NCBI RefSeq assembly: GCF_900446255.1
Contig: NZ_UIGI01000001.1
Span: 4,304,763-4,368,762, forward strand
Length of the DNA: 64,000 nucleotides
Direction of reading: 5' to 3'
DNA from: Buttiauxella agrestis
GTDB lineage: Bacteria > Pseudomonadota > Gammaproteobacteria > Enterobacterales > Enterobacteriaceae
In this document: piece after piece, positions 29,311 to 38,886 of the stretch
How the letters are laid out: every line of letters begins with the position of its first letter
Position numbering within the stretch: the stretch's first letter is position 1
The notes under the pieces: model-generated
What the model was told of the DNA's origin: nothing
Databases searched by the model: none
Seen by the model: only the letters and a program-made list of their open reading frames with translations
Position numbers and translations under genes: made by a program

Positions 29311-30177
29311 CTACTTCTCGCTGTTTTCTAACGCATATTTGTACAGCGCATTTTTCTTAACGCCGTGGATTTCAGCCGCCAGCGCAGCCGCTTTCTTCAG
29401 TGGCAACTCAGTTTGCAGCAGTGCCAGAGTGCGCAACGCATCGGCCGGAAGCGCGTCATCGGCAGGTGCTTTGAAGCCTTCAACAATCAGCACCATCTCA
29501 CCTTTACGGCGGTTTTCGTCTTCTTTCACCCACGCCGCCAATTCGCCAATCGGCGCACCATGGATTGATTCCCAGGTTTTCGTCAGCTCGCGCGCCAGCA
29601 CTACATAACGCGATTCCCCCAGCACAGCGCATATATCGTCTAAACTATCGAGCAGGCGATGCGTAGACTCGTAGAAGATAAGCGTGCGGGGTTCTTGCTC
29701 AATCGCTTTAAGCGCGTCGCGGCGGCCTTTGGATTTTGCAGGCAAAAAGCCTTCGTAGCAGAAACGGTCTGAAGGCAAACCGGCCGCGCTTAATGCAGCA
29801 ATCGCGGCGCATGGGCCCGGCAACGGCACCACGCGGATACCCGCTTCACGGCAAGTACGCACTAAATGGTAGCCAGGATCGTTAATTAACGGCGTTCCTG
29901 CATCAGAAACTAACGCGATGCTCTGCCCTTCTTGCAGCTTAGCCAGCAAAGTTTCGGATTTTTGCTGCTCGTTATGATCGTGCAATGCGAACATCCGCGC
30001 ATTAATCGCAAAATGTTGCAGCAGCAAACCGGTATGGCGAGTATCTTCGGCAGCAATCAGGTCAACGCTTTGCAACACGGATAACGCCCGCTGTGTGATA
30101 TCGCCGAGGTTACCGATGGGTGTCGGAACGATGTAGAGCGTGCTGGCAGAAATAGCCGCCGTTTCGAGTTGTTTCAT
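29311..30177 (-). CDS. rsmI: 16S rRNA C1402 2'-O-methyltransferase RsmI
   Basis: A 288-residue SAM-dependent tetrapyrrole-methylase-fold enzyme that 2'-O-methylates C1402 in 16S rRNA. The opening [10 protein letters not shown], the Glu-Asp-Thr-Arg motif, Ser-Asp-Ala-Gly-Thr-Pro and Pro-Gly-Pro-Cys-Ala are all characteristic. It is divergent from lpoA with a 62-base gap, the same arrangement as in E. coli. Confidence 0.96.
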   Translation of the reverse strand: MKQLETAAISASTLYIVPTPIGNLGDITQRALSVLQSVDLIAAEDTRHTGLLLQHFAINARMFALHDHNEQQKSETLLAKLQEGQSIALVSDAGTPLINDPGYHLVRTCREAGIRVVPLPGPCAAIAALSAAGLPSDRFCYEGFLPAKSKGRRDALKAIEQEPRTLIFYESTHRLLDSLDDICAVLGESRYVVLARELTKTWESIHGAPIGELAAWVKEDENRRKGEMVLIVEGFKAPADDALPADALRTLALLQTELPLKKAAALAAEIHGVKKNALYKYALENSEK

Positions 30178-30239
30178 TGTTTCATCCGTATTGCCGATTT
30201 AATATTGAACACTGAGATAAAAATTACACTGGATACAGA

Positions 30240-32318
30240 ATGGTACCGTCTAAAATTATTCGTTCTAAAGCCGGGCGCTGTCTGCCGGTTGTACTGGCCG
30301 CGCTAATATTCGCTGGCTGTACCACGACAAAAGCACCAGATCAGGCAACCGCGCATATGCAGGGCGAAGCCACGGCGGATTCCGCCTATTATCTGCAACA
30401 GATGCAGCAAAGCGGTGATGATAGCAAGACCACCTGGCAATTACTCGCCATTCATGCGCTGGTGAAAGAAGGCAAAACTCAGCAAGCCGTTGATCTCTAC
30501 AATCAGCTGCCAAAAGAGATGAATGACAAACAGCGCCGTGAACAACAGCTGCTGGTGCCTGAAATCAAAGTCGCGCAGAAAGATTACGCCGCCGCGAACA
30601 CCGCGCTGGCAAAAATCAATCCGGCTGAATTGAGCAAAAACCAGCTGGCGCGTTACTACCAGGCGATTATCGACGCCAGCCAGAATCGCCCGTCACTACC
30701 ACTGTTGCGTTCGTATATCGCACAAGAGCCGATGTTGACCGGCCCTGCGCATCAGAAAAATATCGACGGTACCTGGCAGGCATTATCTCAGATGACGCCA
30801 GAACAGATGAATGCGCTGGTCATTAATGCCGACGAAAACACACTGCAAGGCTGGCTGGATCTGCAACGAGTATGGAACGATAACCGCAACGATCCAGAAA
30901 TGTTGAAAGCCGGGATCAAAGACTGGCAAACACGTTACCCGCAAAATCCGGGTGCGAAAACGCTGCCGACTCAGCTAAGCAATATGCAGAATTACAAAGC
31001 GGCATCGACCGAGAAAATTGCCCTTCTGCTCCCGTTGAGCGGCCAGGCGGCAGTATTTGGTCGCACCATCCAGCAAGGTTTTGAAGCCGCCAAAAATATG
31101 GGTTCTGCTCCGGTTGCGCAAACGACGGCACCTGCGCAAGCACCAGATGCTAACGCGCAGCCTGTTGATACCACCCAGGCAGCATTACCGCAGCCAACCG
31201 ATCCTAATATGGTGGCAGCGCCTTCGGCAGCATCCGTTGATGATTTAACGCAGCAACCAGCAGAAACAACGGCGGCACCAGTTCAGGCTCCGCAAACGGC
31301 AACGCAAACAGCGCCAGCGCCAGCCGCTCCGGCGAATCCTTCAGCGGAAGTGAAAGTCTACGATACCACCACGCAACCGCTCGCTCAGTTACTGGCTCAG
31401 GCGCAGCAAGATGGCGCAACACTGGTCGTCGGCCCGCTGCTTAAAAACAACGTGGATGAACTGGCCACCAGTACCTCGCCACTGAATATCCTGGCCCTCA
31501 ACCAGCCGGAATCCGTTCAGAACCGCGCCAATATTTGCTATTTCGCGCTGTCGCCAGAAGATGAAGCCCGTGATGCCGCCGATCATATCTGGCAGCAAGG
31601 CCACCGTGCGCCGCTGCTACTGGTGCCGCGTAACGCCTTGGGCGACCGAGTGACTAAAGCCTTTGCCGAAGAATGGGTGAAGCTTGGCGGCGGCACAGTC
31701 CTACAGCAGAAGTTCGGTTCAACGGCTGAACTCAAGCAAGGCATTAACAGCGGTTCAGGCATTGCATTAAGCGGTACGCCAGTTACACCAGCCAGCGCTC
31801 AACCCGCAGGCGTGACTATTGGCGGGCTGACAATTCCGCCACCGCCAACGGATGCGCAAATAACAGGTGCCACTTCCGGCGGCGTAGATGCAGCCTACAT
31901 TGTGGCGACATCTGACGAAGTCGCATTGATCAAACCGATGATTGCCATGCGTACCGGCAGCCGCAGCCCGGCGCAACTGTATGCCAGTTCACGCAGTTCT
32001 CAGGGTGTGAACGGCCCGGATTTCCGCCTGGAAATGGAAGGTTTGCAATTTAGCGAGATCCCAATGCTCGCAGGCAACAATCCGTCACTGATGCAGCAAG
32101 CACTGAGCAATGTGCATAACGATTACTCGTTAGCGCGACTGTACGCGATGGGCGTTGATGCCTGGTCACTGGCAAACCACTTCTCTCAAATGCGCCAGGT
32201 ACCGGGTTATCAGGTGAATGGCAATACCGGCACGCTGTCTGCAAATCAGGACTGCGTCATTAACAGGAAGTTAAATTGGCTGCAATTCCGTCAGGGGCAA
32301 ATCGTTCCGGCGTCCTGA
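30240..32318 (+). CDS. lpoA: Outer-membrane lipoprotein activator of PBP1a, LpoA
   Basis: A 692-residue lipoprotein, slightly longer than E. coli LpoA (about 678). The lipobox Phe-Ala-Gly-Cys places the acylated residue at Cys27. Residues 35-255 form the TPR-like N-terminal domain. A Pro/Ala/Gln/Thr-rich low-complexity stretch lies at about 290-370 inside the C-terminal periplasmic-binding-protein-like domain, which contacts PBP1a and stimulates peptidoglycan synthesis. It is followed by yraN with a 43-base overlap. Confidence 0.95.
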   Translation: MVPSKIIRSKAGRCLPVVLAALIFAGCTTTKAPDQATAHMQGEATADSAYYLQQMQQSGDDSKTTWQLLAIHALVKEGKTQQAVDLYNQLPKEMNDKQRREQQLLVPEIKVAQKDYAAANTALAKINPAELSKNQLARYYQAIIDASQNRPSLPLLRSYIAQEPMLTGPAHQKNIDGTWQALSQMTPEQMNALVINADENTLQGWLDLQRVWNDNRNDPEMLKAGIKDWQTRYPQNPGAKTLPTQLSNMQNYKAASTEKIALLLPLSGQAAVFGRTIQQGFEAAKNMGSAPVAQTTAPAQAPDANAQPVDTTQAALPQPTDPNMVAAPSAASVDDLTQQPAETTAAPVQAPQTATQTAPAPAAPANPSAEVKVYDTTTQPLAQLLAQAQQDGATLVVGPLLKNNVDELATSTSPLNILALNQPESVQNRANICYFALSPEDEARDAADHIWQQGHRAPLLLVPRNALGDRVTKAFAEEWVKLGGGTVLQQKFGSTAELKQGINSGSGIALSGTPVTPASAQPAGVTIGGLTIPPPPTDAQITGATSGGVDAAYIVATSDEVALIKPMIAMRTGSRSPAQLYASSRSSQGVNGPDFRLEMEGLQFSEIPMLAGNNPSLMQQALSNVHNDYSLARLYAMGVDAWSLANHFSQMRQVPGYQVNGNTGTLSANQDCVINRKLNWLQFRQGQIVPAS

Positions 32319-32671
32319 CCCGTCAACAAACTGGCGCGCACTACGAGTTAGCCGCGCGCCGTTTTCTTGAACGCAAAGGACTGCGTTTTATCGCCGCCAA
32401 CGTGCATTCCCGCGGCGGCGAAATCGACCTTATCATGCGCCATGGCAGCGTTATCGTGTTTGTTGAAGTGCGATACCGCCGCTCAAATCACTTTGGTGAT
32501 GCCGCCGCCAGCGTCACACACCGCAAGCAACAAAAATTGTTACATGCCGCTTCGTATTGGCTAGCCCGCACATCAGGAAGTTTTGATACTGTGGATTGCC
32601 GTTTCGATGTGTTAGCCTTCACCGGCAATGAAATAGAGTGGTTAACCAACGCGTTCACCGCAGATGTTTAA
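32276..32671 (+). CDS. yraN: UPF0102 nuclease-fold protein YraN, TTG start
   Basis: A 131-residue UPF0102 protein with a predicted restriction-endonuclease-like fold: Gly-Gly-Glu-Ile-Asp-Leu-Ile near residue 50 and Val-Phe-Val-Glu-Val-Arg-Tyr-Arg near 63. The in-frame TTG at 32276 is taken as the start because AGGAAG lies six bases upstream and the encoded N-terminus aligns with E. coli YraN; a leucine codon start inside the lpoA end is unusual. It is co-transcribed with lpoA and diaA. The function is unproven. Confidence 0.85.
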   Translation: MAAIPSGANRSGVLTRQQTGAHYELAARRFLERKGLRFIAANVHSRGGEIDLIMRHGSVIVFVEVRYRRSNHFGDAAASVTHRKQQKLLHAASYWLARTSGSFDTVDCRFDVLAFTGNEIEWLTNAFTADV

Positions 32672-32690
32672 AGAAACCAGGTAAATAAAC

Positions 32691-33281
32691 GTGCTCGAAA
32701 GAATCAAAGTCTGCTTCACGGAAAGTATTCAAACCCAGATTGCCGCAGCGGAAGCTCTGCCAGATGCTATCTCCCGTGCAGCCATGACGCTGGTTCAGTC
32801 GCTGCTCAACGGCAATAAAATCTTGTGCTGTGGTAACGGCACATCTGCGGCGAATGCCCAGCATTTTGCCGCCAGCATGATCAACCGCTTTGAAACTGAG
32901 CGCCCGAGTTTACCTGCCATTGCACTTAATGCTGATAATGTGGTCTTAACCGCGATCGCAAACGATCGTTTACACGAAGAAGTGTATGCCAAACAAGTAC
33001 GTGCGCTAGGTCATGCCGGTGATGTTTTGCTGGCTATTTCGACCCGCGGCAACAGTCGTGATATTGTCAAAGCGGTAGAAGCCGCCGTGACACGTGATAT
33101 GACTATCGTTGCGCTCACAGGCTACGATGGCGGGGAACTGGCAGGACTGTTAGGTCCGCAGGATGTGGAAATTCGCATCCCTTCTCACCGCAGCGCACGC
33201 ATTCAGGAAATGCATATGCTGACGGTAAACTGCTTATGCGATCTGATTGATAATACGTTATTCCCTCACCAGGACGATTAA
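32691..33281 (+). CDS. diaA: DnaA initiator-associating protein DiaA, GTG start
   Basis: A 196-residue SIS-domain protein that binds DnaA and promotes orderly assembly at oriC. The motif [13 protein letters not shown] lies near residue 45 and Ser-Thr-Arg-Gly-Asn-Ser near 122. The length equals E. coli DiaA. The GTG start at 32691 lacks a strong ribosome site (AGGTAAAT is the nearest), but no ATG fits. It lies 19 bases after yraN and 9 bases before dolP. Confidence 0.94.
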   Translation: MLERIKVCFTESIQTQIAAAEALPDAISRAAMTLVQSLLNGNKILCCGNGTSAANAQHFAASMINRFETERPSLPAIALNADNVVLTAIANDRLHEEVYAKQVRALGHAGDVLLAISTRGNSRDIVKAVEAAVTRDMTIVALTGYDGGELAGLLGPQDVEIRIPSHRSARIQEMHMLTVNCLCDLIDNTLFPHQDD

Positions 33282-33290
33282 GGAGTACAG

Positions 33291-33866
33291 ATGAAGGCAT
33301 ATAAGCCACTTGCAGTCCTTATTACTGCGTTACTGCTACAAGGTTGTGTTGCTGCCGCAGTAGTGGGTACCGCCGCAGTTGCCACTAAAACGGCGACAGA
33401 TCCGCGCTCAGTCGGTACTCAGGTTGACGATGGTACGCTGGAATTGCGCGTAAACAGCGCATTGGCTAAAGACGAACAAATCAAGAAAGAAACACGTATC
33501 AACGTCAGTGCATACCAGGGCAAAGTGCTGCTGGTTGGGCAGTCGCCGAACTCAGAACTCTCATCGCGTGCCAAACAAATTGCGTTGGGCGTTGATGGCA
33601 CCACCGAGGTGTATAACGAAATCCGTAACATGGCACCCATTGGCCTGGGTACGGCGTCAAATGACACCTGGATAACGACCAAAGTGCGTTCGCAGTTGCT
33701 GACAAGCGATCAGGTGAAATCGACGAATGTGAAAGTCACGACCGAAAATGGCGAAGTGTTCCTGTTAGGTTTGCTGACTGACAGAGAAGCCAAAGCCGCG
33801 GCAGATATTGCCAGCCGGGTCAGTGGCGTGAAGCATGTGGCCACTGCGTTTACTCTTCTGAAGTAA
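33291..33866 (+). CDS. dolP: Outer-membrane lipoprotein DolP (YraP), twin BON domains
   Basis: A 191-residue lipoprotein with lipobox Leu-Gln-Gly-Cys (Cys19) and two BON domains (about residues 46-115 and 124-191), the second with the phospholipid-binding surface known from E. coli DolP. It supports outer-membrane integrity and BAM function and is part of the sigma-E/envelope-stress set. AAGGAG precedes the ATG. In E. coli yraQ/yraR follow, whereas here an accessory operon begins. Confidence 0.95.
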   Translation: MKAYKPLAVLITALLLQGCVAAAVVGTAAVATKTATDPRSVGTQVDDGTLELRVNSALAKDEQIKKETRINVSAYQGKVLLVGQSPNSELSSRAKQIALGVDGTTEVYNEIRNMAPIGLGTASNDTWITTKVRSQLLTSDQVKSTNVKVTTENGEVFLLGLLTDREAKAAADIASRVSGVKHVATAFTLLK

Positions 33867-33871
33867 CTTTT

Positions 33872-33956
33872 CCCCTCACCCTAACCCTCTCCCTAAGGGA
33901 GAGGGAATTATACGGTGTTCCCCTTCTCCCCCAGGGAGAAGGTTGGGATGAGGGTG
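33872..33956. repeat. Intergenic palindromic repeat, family A, copy 2 (double unit)
   Basis: Two palindromic units (33872-33905 and 33921-33954) of the CCCTCACCCTAACCCTCTCCC type lie in facing orientation between dolP and the convergent regulator gene. The family also occurs at 2812-2857 and 63198-63277. Confidence 0.8.
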
Positions 33957-33964
33957 GCTTCCCC

Positions 33965-35875
33965 TTAAAACCGACTCAAACAATCCATTGCCACCGCTTT
34001 AAACTCGTCAAAACTCCTGCTGTCCCGCAAGCGCGGCATCGCCCGTTCACGCAGAAAAGTCACAAACAAATCGTAAATTGCCATCGCCTCTTCGTACTCA
34101 CTTTTGCTGATAGCAAGCAGGAAGATGACGTGCGCCGTTTCGTCGCCCCAGGCGATCCCCTGAGGGGCAAGAACGGTATACACCACGGTTTTGTTGGCCA
34201 TGAGTCCCAGTGAGTGCGGGAGCGCAATCCCCTCGCCCAACACCGTACTGACAATGGCCTCGCGCTCAACGACTGACGGATAAAAGTCCGCACCGACAAA
34301 CCCTTCCTGCTCAAGTTGCTGGCACAACGAGCTGAACAACTCCTGCTGTGTGACAGGCTCATCAATCACTCGGAAGTGGCTGGCATCAAAGAATTTTTCC
34401 AGCATGTACGGGCGGGTTCTGTCCACCAGCACCAGCTTGCCAAGCTGTTCGAGCTGATACTCCGTTGGGAACGGGGCGACGACCACCGTCGGTTTTTGTT
34501 TATCCGTTACGCGCGCCGTGGAAATCACAAAATCTTCTTCAACACAGTCGAGCTGTTCGTAATCGCGCAACGAGATAATCCGCGTCACTTCAATTTGCGG
34601 GTATTTACGCAGCAGCATCGCCTGAATCATACGCACCGTGGAATTGCCGGTGTCGCATACCAGTAGCACACGCGGATGGCGCTGATAACCAATGTTGTAA
34701 TGCCGCTCCAGCCCCACACCAATATGCAGCACCAGAAAACCAATTTCGTTTTCGCTGATGACATAAGGGGTGTATTTCCCCCAGCTCGACACCGCCGCCA
34801 GCGTCATGTCATAGGCCATCGGATAGTGCTGTTTAATGTTGTCGAGCAGCGGATTCGGAATGTTTATCTGATACCGCACCCGGGTGATCATGGTTTTAAT
34901 ATGGGTAAGCAAATCAGCGTGCAACTGCTTATCGGTCAATAAGTTGTAGTTATAGTTGCTGTTGATAAAGCTCAGAATGTAATTCACCAGCGCTTCGTCA
35001 TCGTCGGCACTGATGGCGCTCGGGGCCACATCCTGAACCTGGCGCGAGGCGATATGCACTTGCAGCCATTGTTCTTCCGCTTCCGAAAGCGGCTTATCGG
35101 CAAGTTTCTGAATCAACACCGTAATTTCGCGTGCGGCTTCACGTACGGCTTCGTCCACATTGTCGGCGCTAAATTCCGGTAGCGGATAACCTTCGCTGAT
35201 ACGGCGCACAGCCACGGCGCAATACAACCGGATAAACTGCTCGCCCTCGTCCGTCAGACGAATGCGGCAGCGCGTAAAGCAGTTGTGTAATTCCGCCGCC
35301 AGTTGCTCTGGCACGCCAGCATTCAGCGCTTCTTCAGTCAGCAGCGGGTTATCGCTATCTTCCTGAGTCAGTTGCCAAAGTAGTTCCGTCAGGCAGGCAC
35401 GCACCGACATTTCGCTGCCAAACAATTTCATGCCGTGACGCGGGCGGGTTTCAATCGTCAGGTTGTAACGCGCCAGCCATTCACGCACTTCTGCCATATC
35501 GCTTTGCAAGGTAGCGCGGCTGACAAACCACTCTTCCGCCAGCTCTTCGAGTTTTAATGAGAAGGCAGATGTCAGAAAGCGCACCACTAAATAATGGACG
35601 CGTTCCGGAGAATTACGTGGGATCCGCAACTGGCGCGAAGGCTGCTGCACCAGCTCCTGATAGAGCGAGCTGTCGGCAATATTGAGCTGATACCCCGCAC
35701 CACGACTGAGCACGAACTGCGCACCATGCCCGGCCATCAATGCGTTTAGAGCAGTAATATCCGCGCGCACCGTGCGGGTAGAAACCGATAAGCGCCGCGC
35801 CAGTTCATCCTGGGGCAGCGTTTCGTTTTGCAGCATTTCAAACAACTGGGCCAGACGTTGGTTTGGGAATCTCAC
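33965..35875 (-). CDS. PRD-containing transcriptional regulator with EIIB- and EIIA-like domains
   Basis: A 636-residue MtlR/LicR-type regulator. Domains in order: HTH (1-65), Mga-like HTH (85-165), PRD1 (about 185-285), PRD2 (295-400), GatB-like EIIB with Cys407 in Leu-Val-Cys-Asp-Thr-Gly-Asn-Ser-Thr, and fructose/mannitol-type EIIA (495-636) with His554 in Ala-Leu-Pro-His-Ser. PRD2 keeps its His residues (325, 384) and PRD1 keeps His274, but at the first PRD1 position the sequence reads Leu-Tyr-Cys-Ala where a His is usual. It is the last gene of the DUF4310 operon, 15 bases after the lactonase gene. It probably activates that operon in response to PTS phosphorylation. Confidence 0.88.
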   Translation of the reverse strand: MRFPNQRLAQLFEMLQNETLPQDELARRLSVSTRTVRADITALNALMAGHGAQFVLSRGAGYQLNIADSSLYQELVQQPSRQLRIPRNSPERVHYLVVRFLTSAFSLKLEELAEEWFVSRATLQSDMAEVREWLARYNLTIETRPRHGMKLFGSEMSVRACLTELLWQLTQEDSDNPLLTEEALNAGVPEQLAAELHNCFTRCRIRLTDEGEQFIRLYCAVAVRRISEGYPLPEFSADNVDEAVREAAREITVLIQKLADKPLSEAEEQWLQVHIASRQVQDVAPSAISADDDEALVNYILSFINSNYNYNLLTDKQLHADLLTHIKTMITRVRYQINIPNPLLDNIKQHYPMAYDMTLAAVSSWGKYTPYVISENEIGFLVLHIGVGLERHYNIGYQRHPRVLLVCDTGNSTVRMIQAMLLRKYPQIEVTRIISLRDYEQLDCVEEDFVISTARVTDKQKPTVVVAPFPTEYQLEQLGKLVLVDRTRPYMLEKFFDASHFRVIDEPVTQQELFSSLCQQLEQEGFVGADFYPSVVEREAIVSTVLGEGIALPHSLGLMANKTVVYTVLAPQGIAWGDETAHVIFLLAISKSEYEEAMAIYDLFVTFLRERAMPRLRDSRSFDEFKAVAMDCLSRF

Positions 35876-35890
35876 TGCCGTTTCCTTTCT

Positions 35891-36997
35891 TTAATCGGGC
35901 GTGATGCCTGTCATCACCATCTGTGACGGACTTCCCACCGCAATATAATCCTCAACAAAAGTCAGTTTTCCATTGCCGTGCGCCACACTAAAACGAGTGA
36001 TGTTGTCACTGCGCTGATTCATGACGTACAGATACTTTTCATTATGGTCGAGGGTGAGCGTGCGTGGGTAATCTCCCCGCGTCCAGACATGTTCCTGAAG
36101 CACCAGCTTGCCGTTCGCGGCGACGGTAAAATGGCCAATGCTGTTGTGTAAACGGTTAGCGATGTATAGCTGTTTTCCGTCTTTACTCAGCATTAAACCC
36201 GAAGCATAACTGGTGCCTTTGAAGCCTTCGGGCAGCGAAGAAATGCTTTCGCCTTCGGTCAATGTTCCCAGGTTTTCATCAACCTGGTAATACGTCAGCG
36301 TGGAAGCCTCTTCGTTGATCAGCCACAAACCCTCACCGCCTGGCGTAAACACAAAGTGGCGAGGCCCGGCACCTTTTGAAGAAGCATCAATATAAGGAGG
36401 ATCGTTAGGCACGAGCTTGCCGTGAGCTTCGTCGAAACGATATTGATAGATTCGATCCAGACCCAGATCGGTAGTAAAAACGTATTTTCCCGTGGGATCG
36501 GCGGCGATCATATGAGCGTGCGCACTGCTGTGGCCGCTGGCAGCAAAACTGCCTTCTACGGCGGCTTCCGGCTTTTTAGCTCCCGCTGGCCCTGAATCTT
36601 GTTGAATATCAGTGGCCTCACCGAGGCTGCCGTCGGCTCTCACGGGCAACACAGCAACGGAACCGCTGCCGTAATTGGCCACCAACAGATAGCACCCATC
36701 CGGCGTGAGTGTGAGATAAACCGCCCCCGAGCCGCCCGATGAAACCTGATTCAGCTCGGTAAGATTACCGTCATCCCCCACACGCAACGCTGCAACAATG
36801 CCTTGTTCTGCTTCGCTTGCCACATACAACGTTTTGCCATTTTTAGCGGCGGTTAGCTGCGCGGCATTGGGCAATTCGCAAACTAACGTTTTGTGGGTCA
36901 GCGCACCGGTTTCGGCATCGACCAGGAATCGGTACAGGCCTTCTCCGTTGGGATGGTAAGTGCCAATCCAGGCATACTGCGGCCTTGTTGCAGACAT
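35891..36997 (-). CDS. Lactonase-family seven-bladed beta-propeller protein
   Basis: A 368-residue protein of the 6-phosphogluconolactonase (Pgl/YbhE) beta-propeller family without a signal peptide, so cytoplasmic. Repeating Tyr-Val-Ala/Leu-Val-Ala-Asn blade motifs occur, and Ser-Ala-His-Ala-His-Met and Gly-Pro-Arg-His-Phe-Val-Phe, which carry family active-site residues, are intact. In this operon it could open a sugar-acid lactone before or after the ammonia lyase. It is placed between the KDGP aldolase and the regulator. The true substrate is unknown, and it is a homologue rather than the housekeeping pgl. Confidence 0.82.
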   Translation of the reverse strand: MSATRPQYAWIGTYHPNGEGLYRFLVDAETGALTHKTLVCELPNAAQLTAAKNGKTLYVASEAEQGIVAALRVGDDGNLTELNQVSSGGSGAVYLTLTPDGCYLLVANYGSGSVAVLPVRADGSLGEATDIQQDSGPAGAKKPEAAVEGSFAASGHSSAHAHMIAADPTGKYVFTTDLGLDRIYQYRFDEAHGKLVPNDPPYIDASSKGAGPRHFVFTPGGEGLWLINEEASTLTYYQVDENLGTLTEGESISSLPEGFKGTSYASGLMLSKDGKQLYIANRLHNSIGHFTVAANGKLVLQEHVWTRGDYPRTLTLDHNEKYLYVMNQRSDNITRFSVAHGNGKLTFVEDYIAVGSPSQMVMTGITPD

Positions 36998-37030
36998 TGA
37001 TGATCCTCATTGTTGTGAAATTATTCGCCC

Positions 37031-37771
37031 TCAGCCGACCAGGTTTCTGGTCATTTCCAGCAAAGTGCGCACATCTTGCGGACGCGTATTGCCGCTCGCT
37101 TTATCAATAATTGAACTGTAAATATGCGGAATCACTTTGCTTACGCCCGCATCCAGTGCGATTTTCAGAATTTCTTCGTAGTTCTCAAGGTCAATTCCGC
37201 CGGTTGGCTCGAGCCAAAAATCATACTTCGCGCAAGCTTTCGCTACCGCTTCATATTCATCACGGCATTGCAGCCCGCCCATCGGGAAATATTTGACTGA
37301 GCTGCCGCCCATATCTTTGAGTAACTTAATCGCGGTTTCGACAGGTACGATGCCGTCTGGCGCGCCAGAACTCAACGGGCCGGTGGAAATTTTCACCATG
37401 CCGACCGTGCCGGTTGGGGAAATCAGGCCGTTGACCACACTTTCATTTTGCCCAAGCAGCGCACGACTGGTTCCCACGCCGGTAAATACCTGGTTTACAT
37501 GCTGCGGTTGCACCTCGCGGGAGATTTCACTCACCATTGCCGATTGATTCGGGTCGCCTGCACCAAGGCCAACAGAGAGCGCATTTTCGATCAACGCCGC
37601 ATATTCGCGCATATCCGCAACAGCACTGGCGACATCCGGGTAATTTTTGGAAAGCACGCCCACCAGCACATGTCCTTCGGCAGCATCATAAATGGCTTTA
37701 GCATTCTCTTTGGAACCCGCCAGCACGTTCAGGCAAACACGATCGCGGTAAAAGTTCGGGGTCAATTTCAT
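37031..37771 (-). CDS. KDGP aldolase family protein (DgaF-like)
   Basis: A 246-residue protein matching the 2-dehydro-3-deoxyphosphogluconate aldolase type found in the Salmonella D-glucosaminate operon as DgaF. It would split KDGP into pyruvate and glyceraldehyde 3-phosphate. The conserved Gly-Gly-Leu-Gln-Cys, Glu-Pro-Thr-Gly-Gly-Ile-Asp and His-Ile-Tyr-Ser-Ser-Ile-Ile-Asp motifs are visible. Its start overlaps the end of the DgaE-like gene by four bases, so the two steps are tightly coupled. A gene symbol is withheld because the pathway here is not proven to be glucosaminate. Confidence 0.85.
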   Translation of the reverse strand: MKLTPNFYRDRVCLNVLAGSKENAKAIYDAAEGHVLVGVLSKNYPDVASAVADMREYAALIENALSVGLGAGDPNQSAMVSEISREVQPQHVNQVFTGVGTSRALLGQNESVVNGLISPTGTVGMVKISTGPLSSGAPDGIVPVETAIKLLKDMGGSSVKYFPMGGLQCRDEYEAVAKACAKYDFWLEPTGGIDLENYEEILKIALDAGVSKVIPHIYSSIIDKASGNTRPQDVRTLLEMTRNLVG

Positions 37772-38886
37772 GCCTGTTTCTCCTTGCTGACTAACGCGTT
37801 AATGCTGTGATAAATAATCTCTAGCTGCTGCGGGCTTACGCTGCGCACATCGGCTTCGATAATCCCTTCGTTAGCTTTGTAACCACGGAAGAAAATCGCA
37901 TACTCGCCTTGTTTCAGCGCGCTGACTAACTCTACGGTGCTGGTGCCAATCACCGCTTCATCGAACTTAATTTCAGTACGCGCGATATCACGACCGGCGG
38001 CATCCCACACGACGCGGGCGCTGATACCCTCAATCGTATTGAGATTAGCGATAAACGGCGTCATTTTTTCCACCATCTGTTCACCGCTCTCTTTTTCCGC
38101 ACTCAGATAATGTTCGATGGCGCAGGTCAGGCCAAGAATGCCTTCTTTACCGACTTTCATGGCGCGTCCAATGCCGCTGGTTTGCAGTTTCACCCACTCG
38201 ACGTACTGCGCTTTGCCGATCACCAGACCGCTGGTTGGCCCTTCAATCGCTTTTGCGCCGCTGTAAATCACCAGGTCCGCACCTGCGCGGTAGTAACACT
38301 GCAAATCTTCTTCAGCCGCAGCATCAACAATTAACGGCAGGTTATGCTTGCGGGCCACGACCGCCGCCTGCTCAACGCTAAGCATGCTTTTCTGCACCGA
38401 GTGGTGAGATTTGATATACAGAATGGCCGCCGTGCGCGGGGAAATCGCCGCAGCCAGTTGATCGGCGGAACATTCGTTGGCGTAACCGGCTTCAACCACT
38501 TTGCCGCCACCGAGATAAACCATGGTGCCCACGGGTGCGCCAAAGTTCACGTTGTGGCCTTTTGGCAACACAATTTCATTGTTCTCAAGCGGGGTGCCAT
38601 GCAGGTTTTCAATCAGCCACGCGTTGTCTTTCACCAGCACCGCCGCCACCGATTGTGCGATACCCGCAGAAGCACAGGACACTACCGTCGCCGCTTCCAC
38701 ATCCAGCAATTTTGCGATGTATTCCCCAGTTTTGTTCACCAGGTCTTTCATTTCAAAGTAGTGATTCATGCCGTTCGTCACGGCATCCACCACTTCCGGG
38801 CGCGGAGTAGAAACACCGAGTGCCGTCATGCGGCCAGATGCGTTAATGACTTGTTTTAAATTGTATTTTTCATAAATCGAAGACAT
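37768..38886 (-). CDS. PLP-dependent ammonia lyase (DgaE-like)
   Basis: A 372-residue SelA/DgaE-type fold-I enzyme. The PLP lysine is Lys212 in Ile-Tyr-Ser-Gly-Ala-Lys-Ala-Ile-Glu-Gly-Pro-Thr-Ser-Gly. In Salmonella DgaE turns D-glucosaminate 6-phosphate into KDGP and ammonia. The ATG at 38886 gives the family N-terminus Ser-Ile-Tyr-Glu-Lys-Tyr; the longer frame to 39018 would run deep into the amidohydrolase gene. The start lies 17 bases inside the end of that gene. The next gene encodes the matching aldolase. Confidence 0.88.
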   Translation of the reverse strand: MSSIYEKYNLKQVINASGRMTALGVSTPRPEVVDAVTNGMNHYFEMKDLVNKTGEYIAKLLDVEAATVVSCASAGIAQSVAAVLVKDNAWLIENLHGTPLENNEIVLPKGHNVNFGAPVGTMVYLGGGKVVEAGYANECSADQLAAAISPRTAAILYIKSHHSVQKSMLSVEQAAVVARKHNLPLIVDAAAEEDLQCYYRAGADLVIYSGAKAIEGPTSGLVIGKAQYVEWVKLQTSGIGRAMKVGKEGILGLTCAIEHYLSAEKESGEQMVEKMTPFIANLNTIEGISARVVWDAAGRDIARTEIKFDEAVIGTSTVELVSALKQGEYAIFFRGYKANEGIIEADVRSVSPQQLEIIYHSINALVSKEKQA

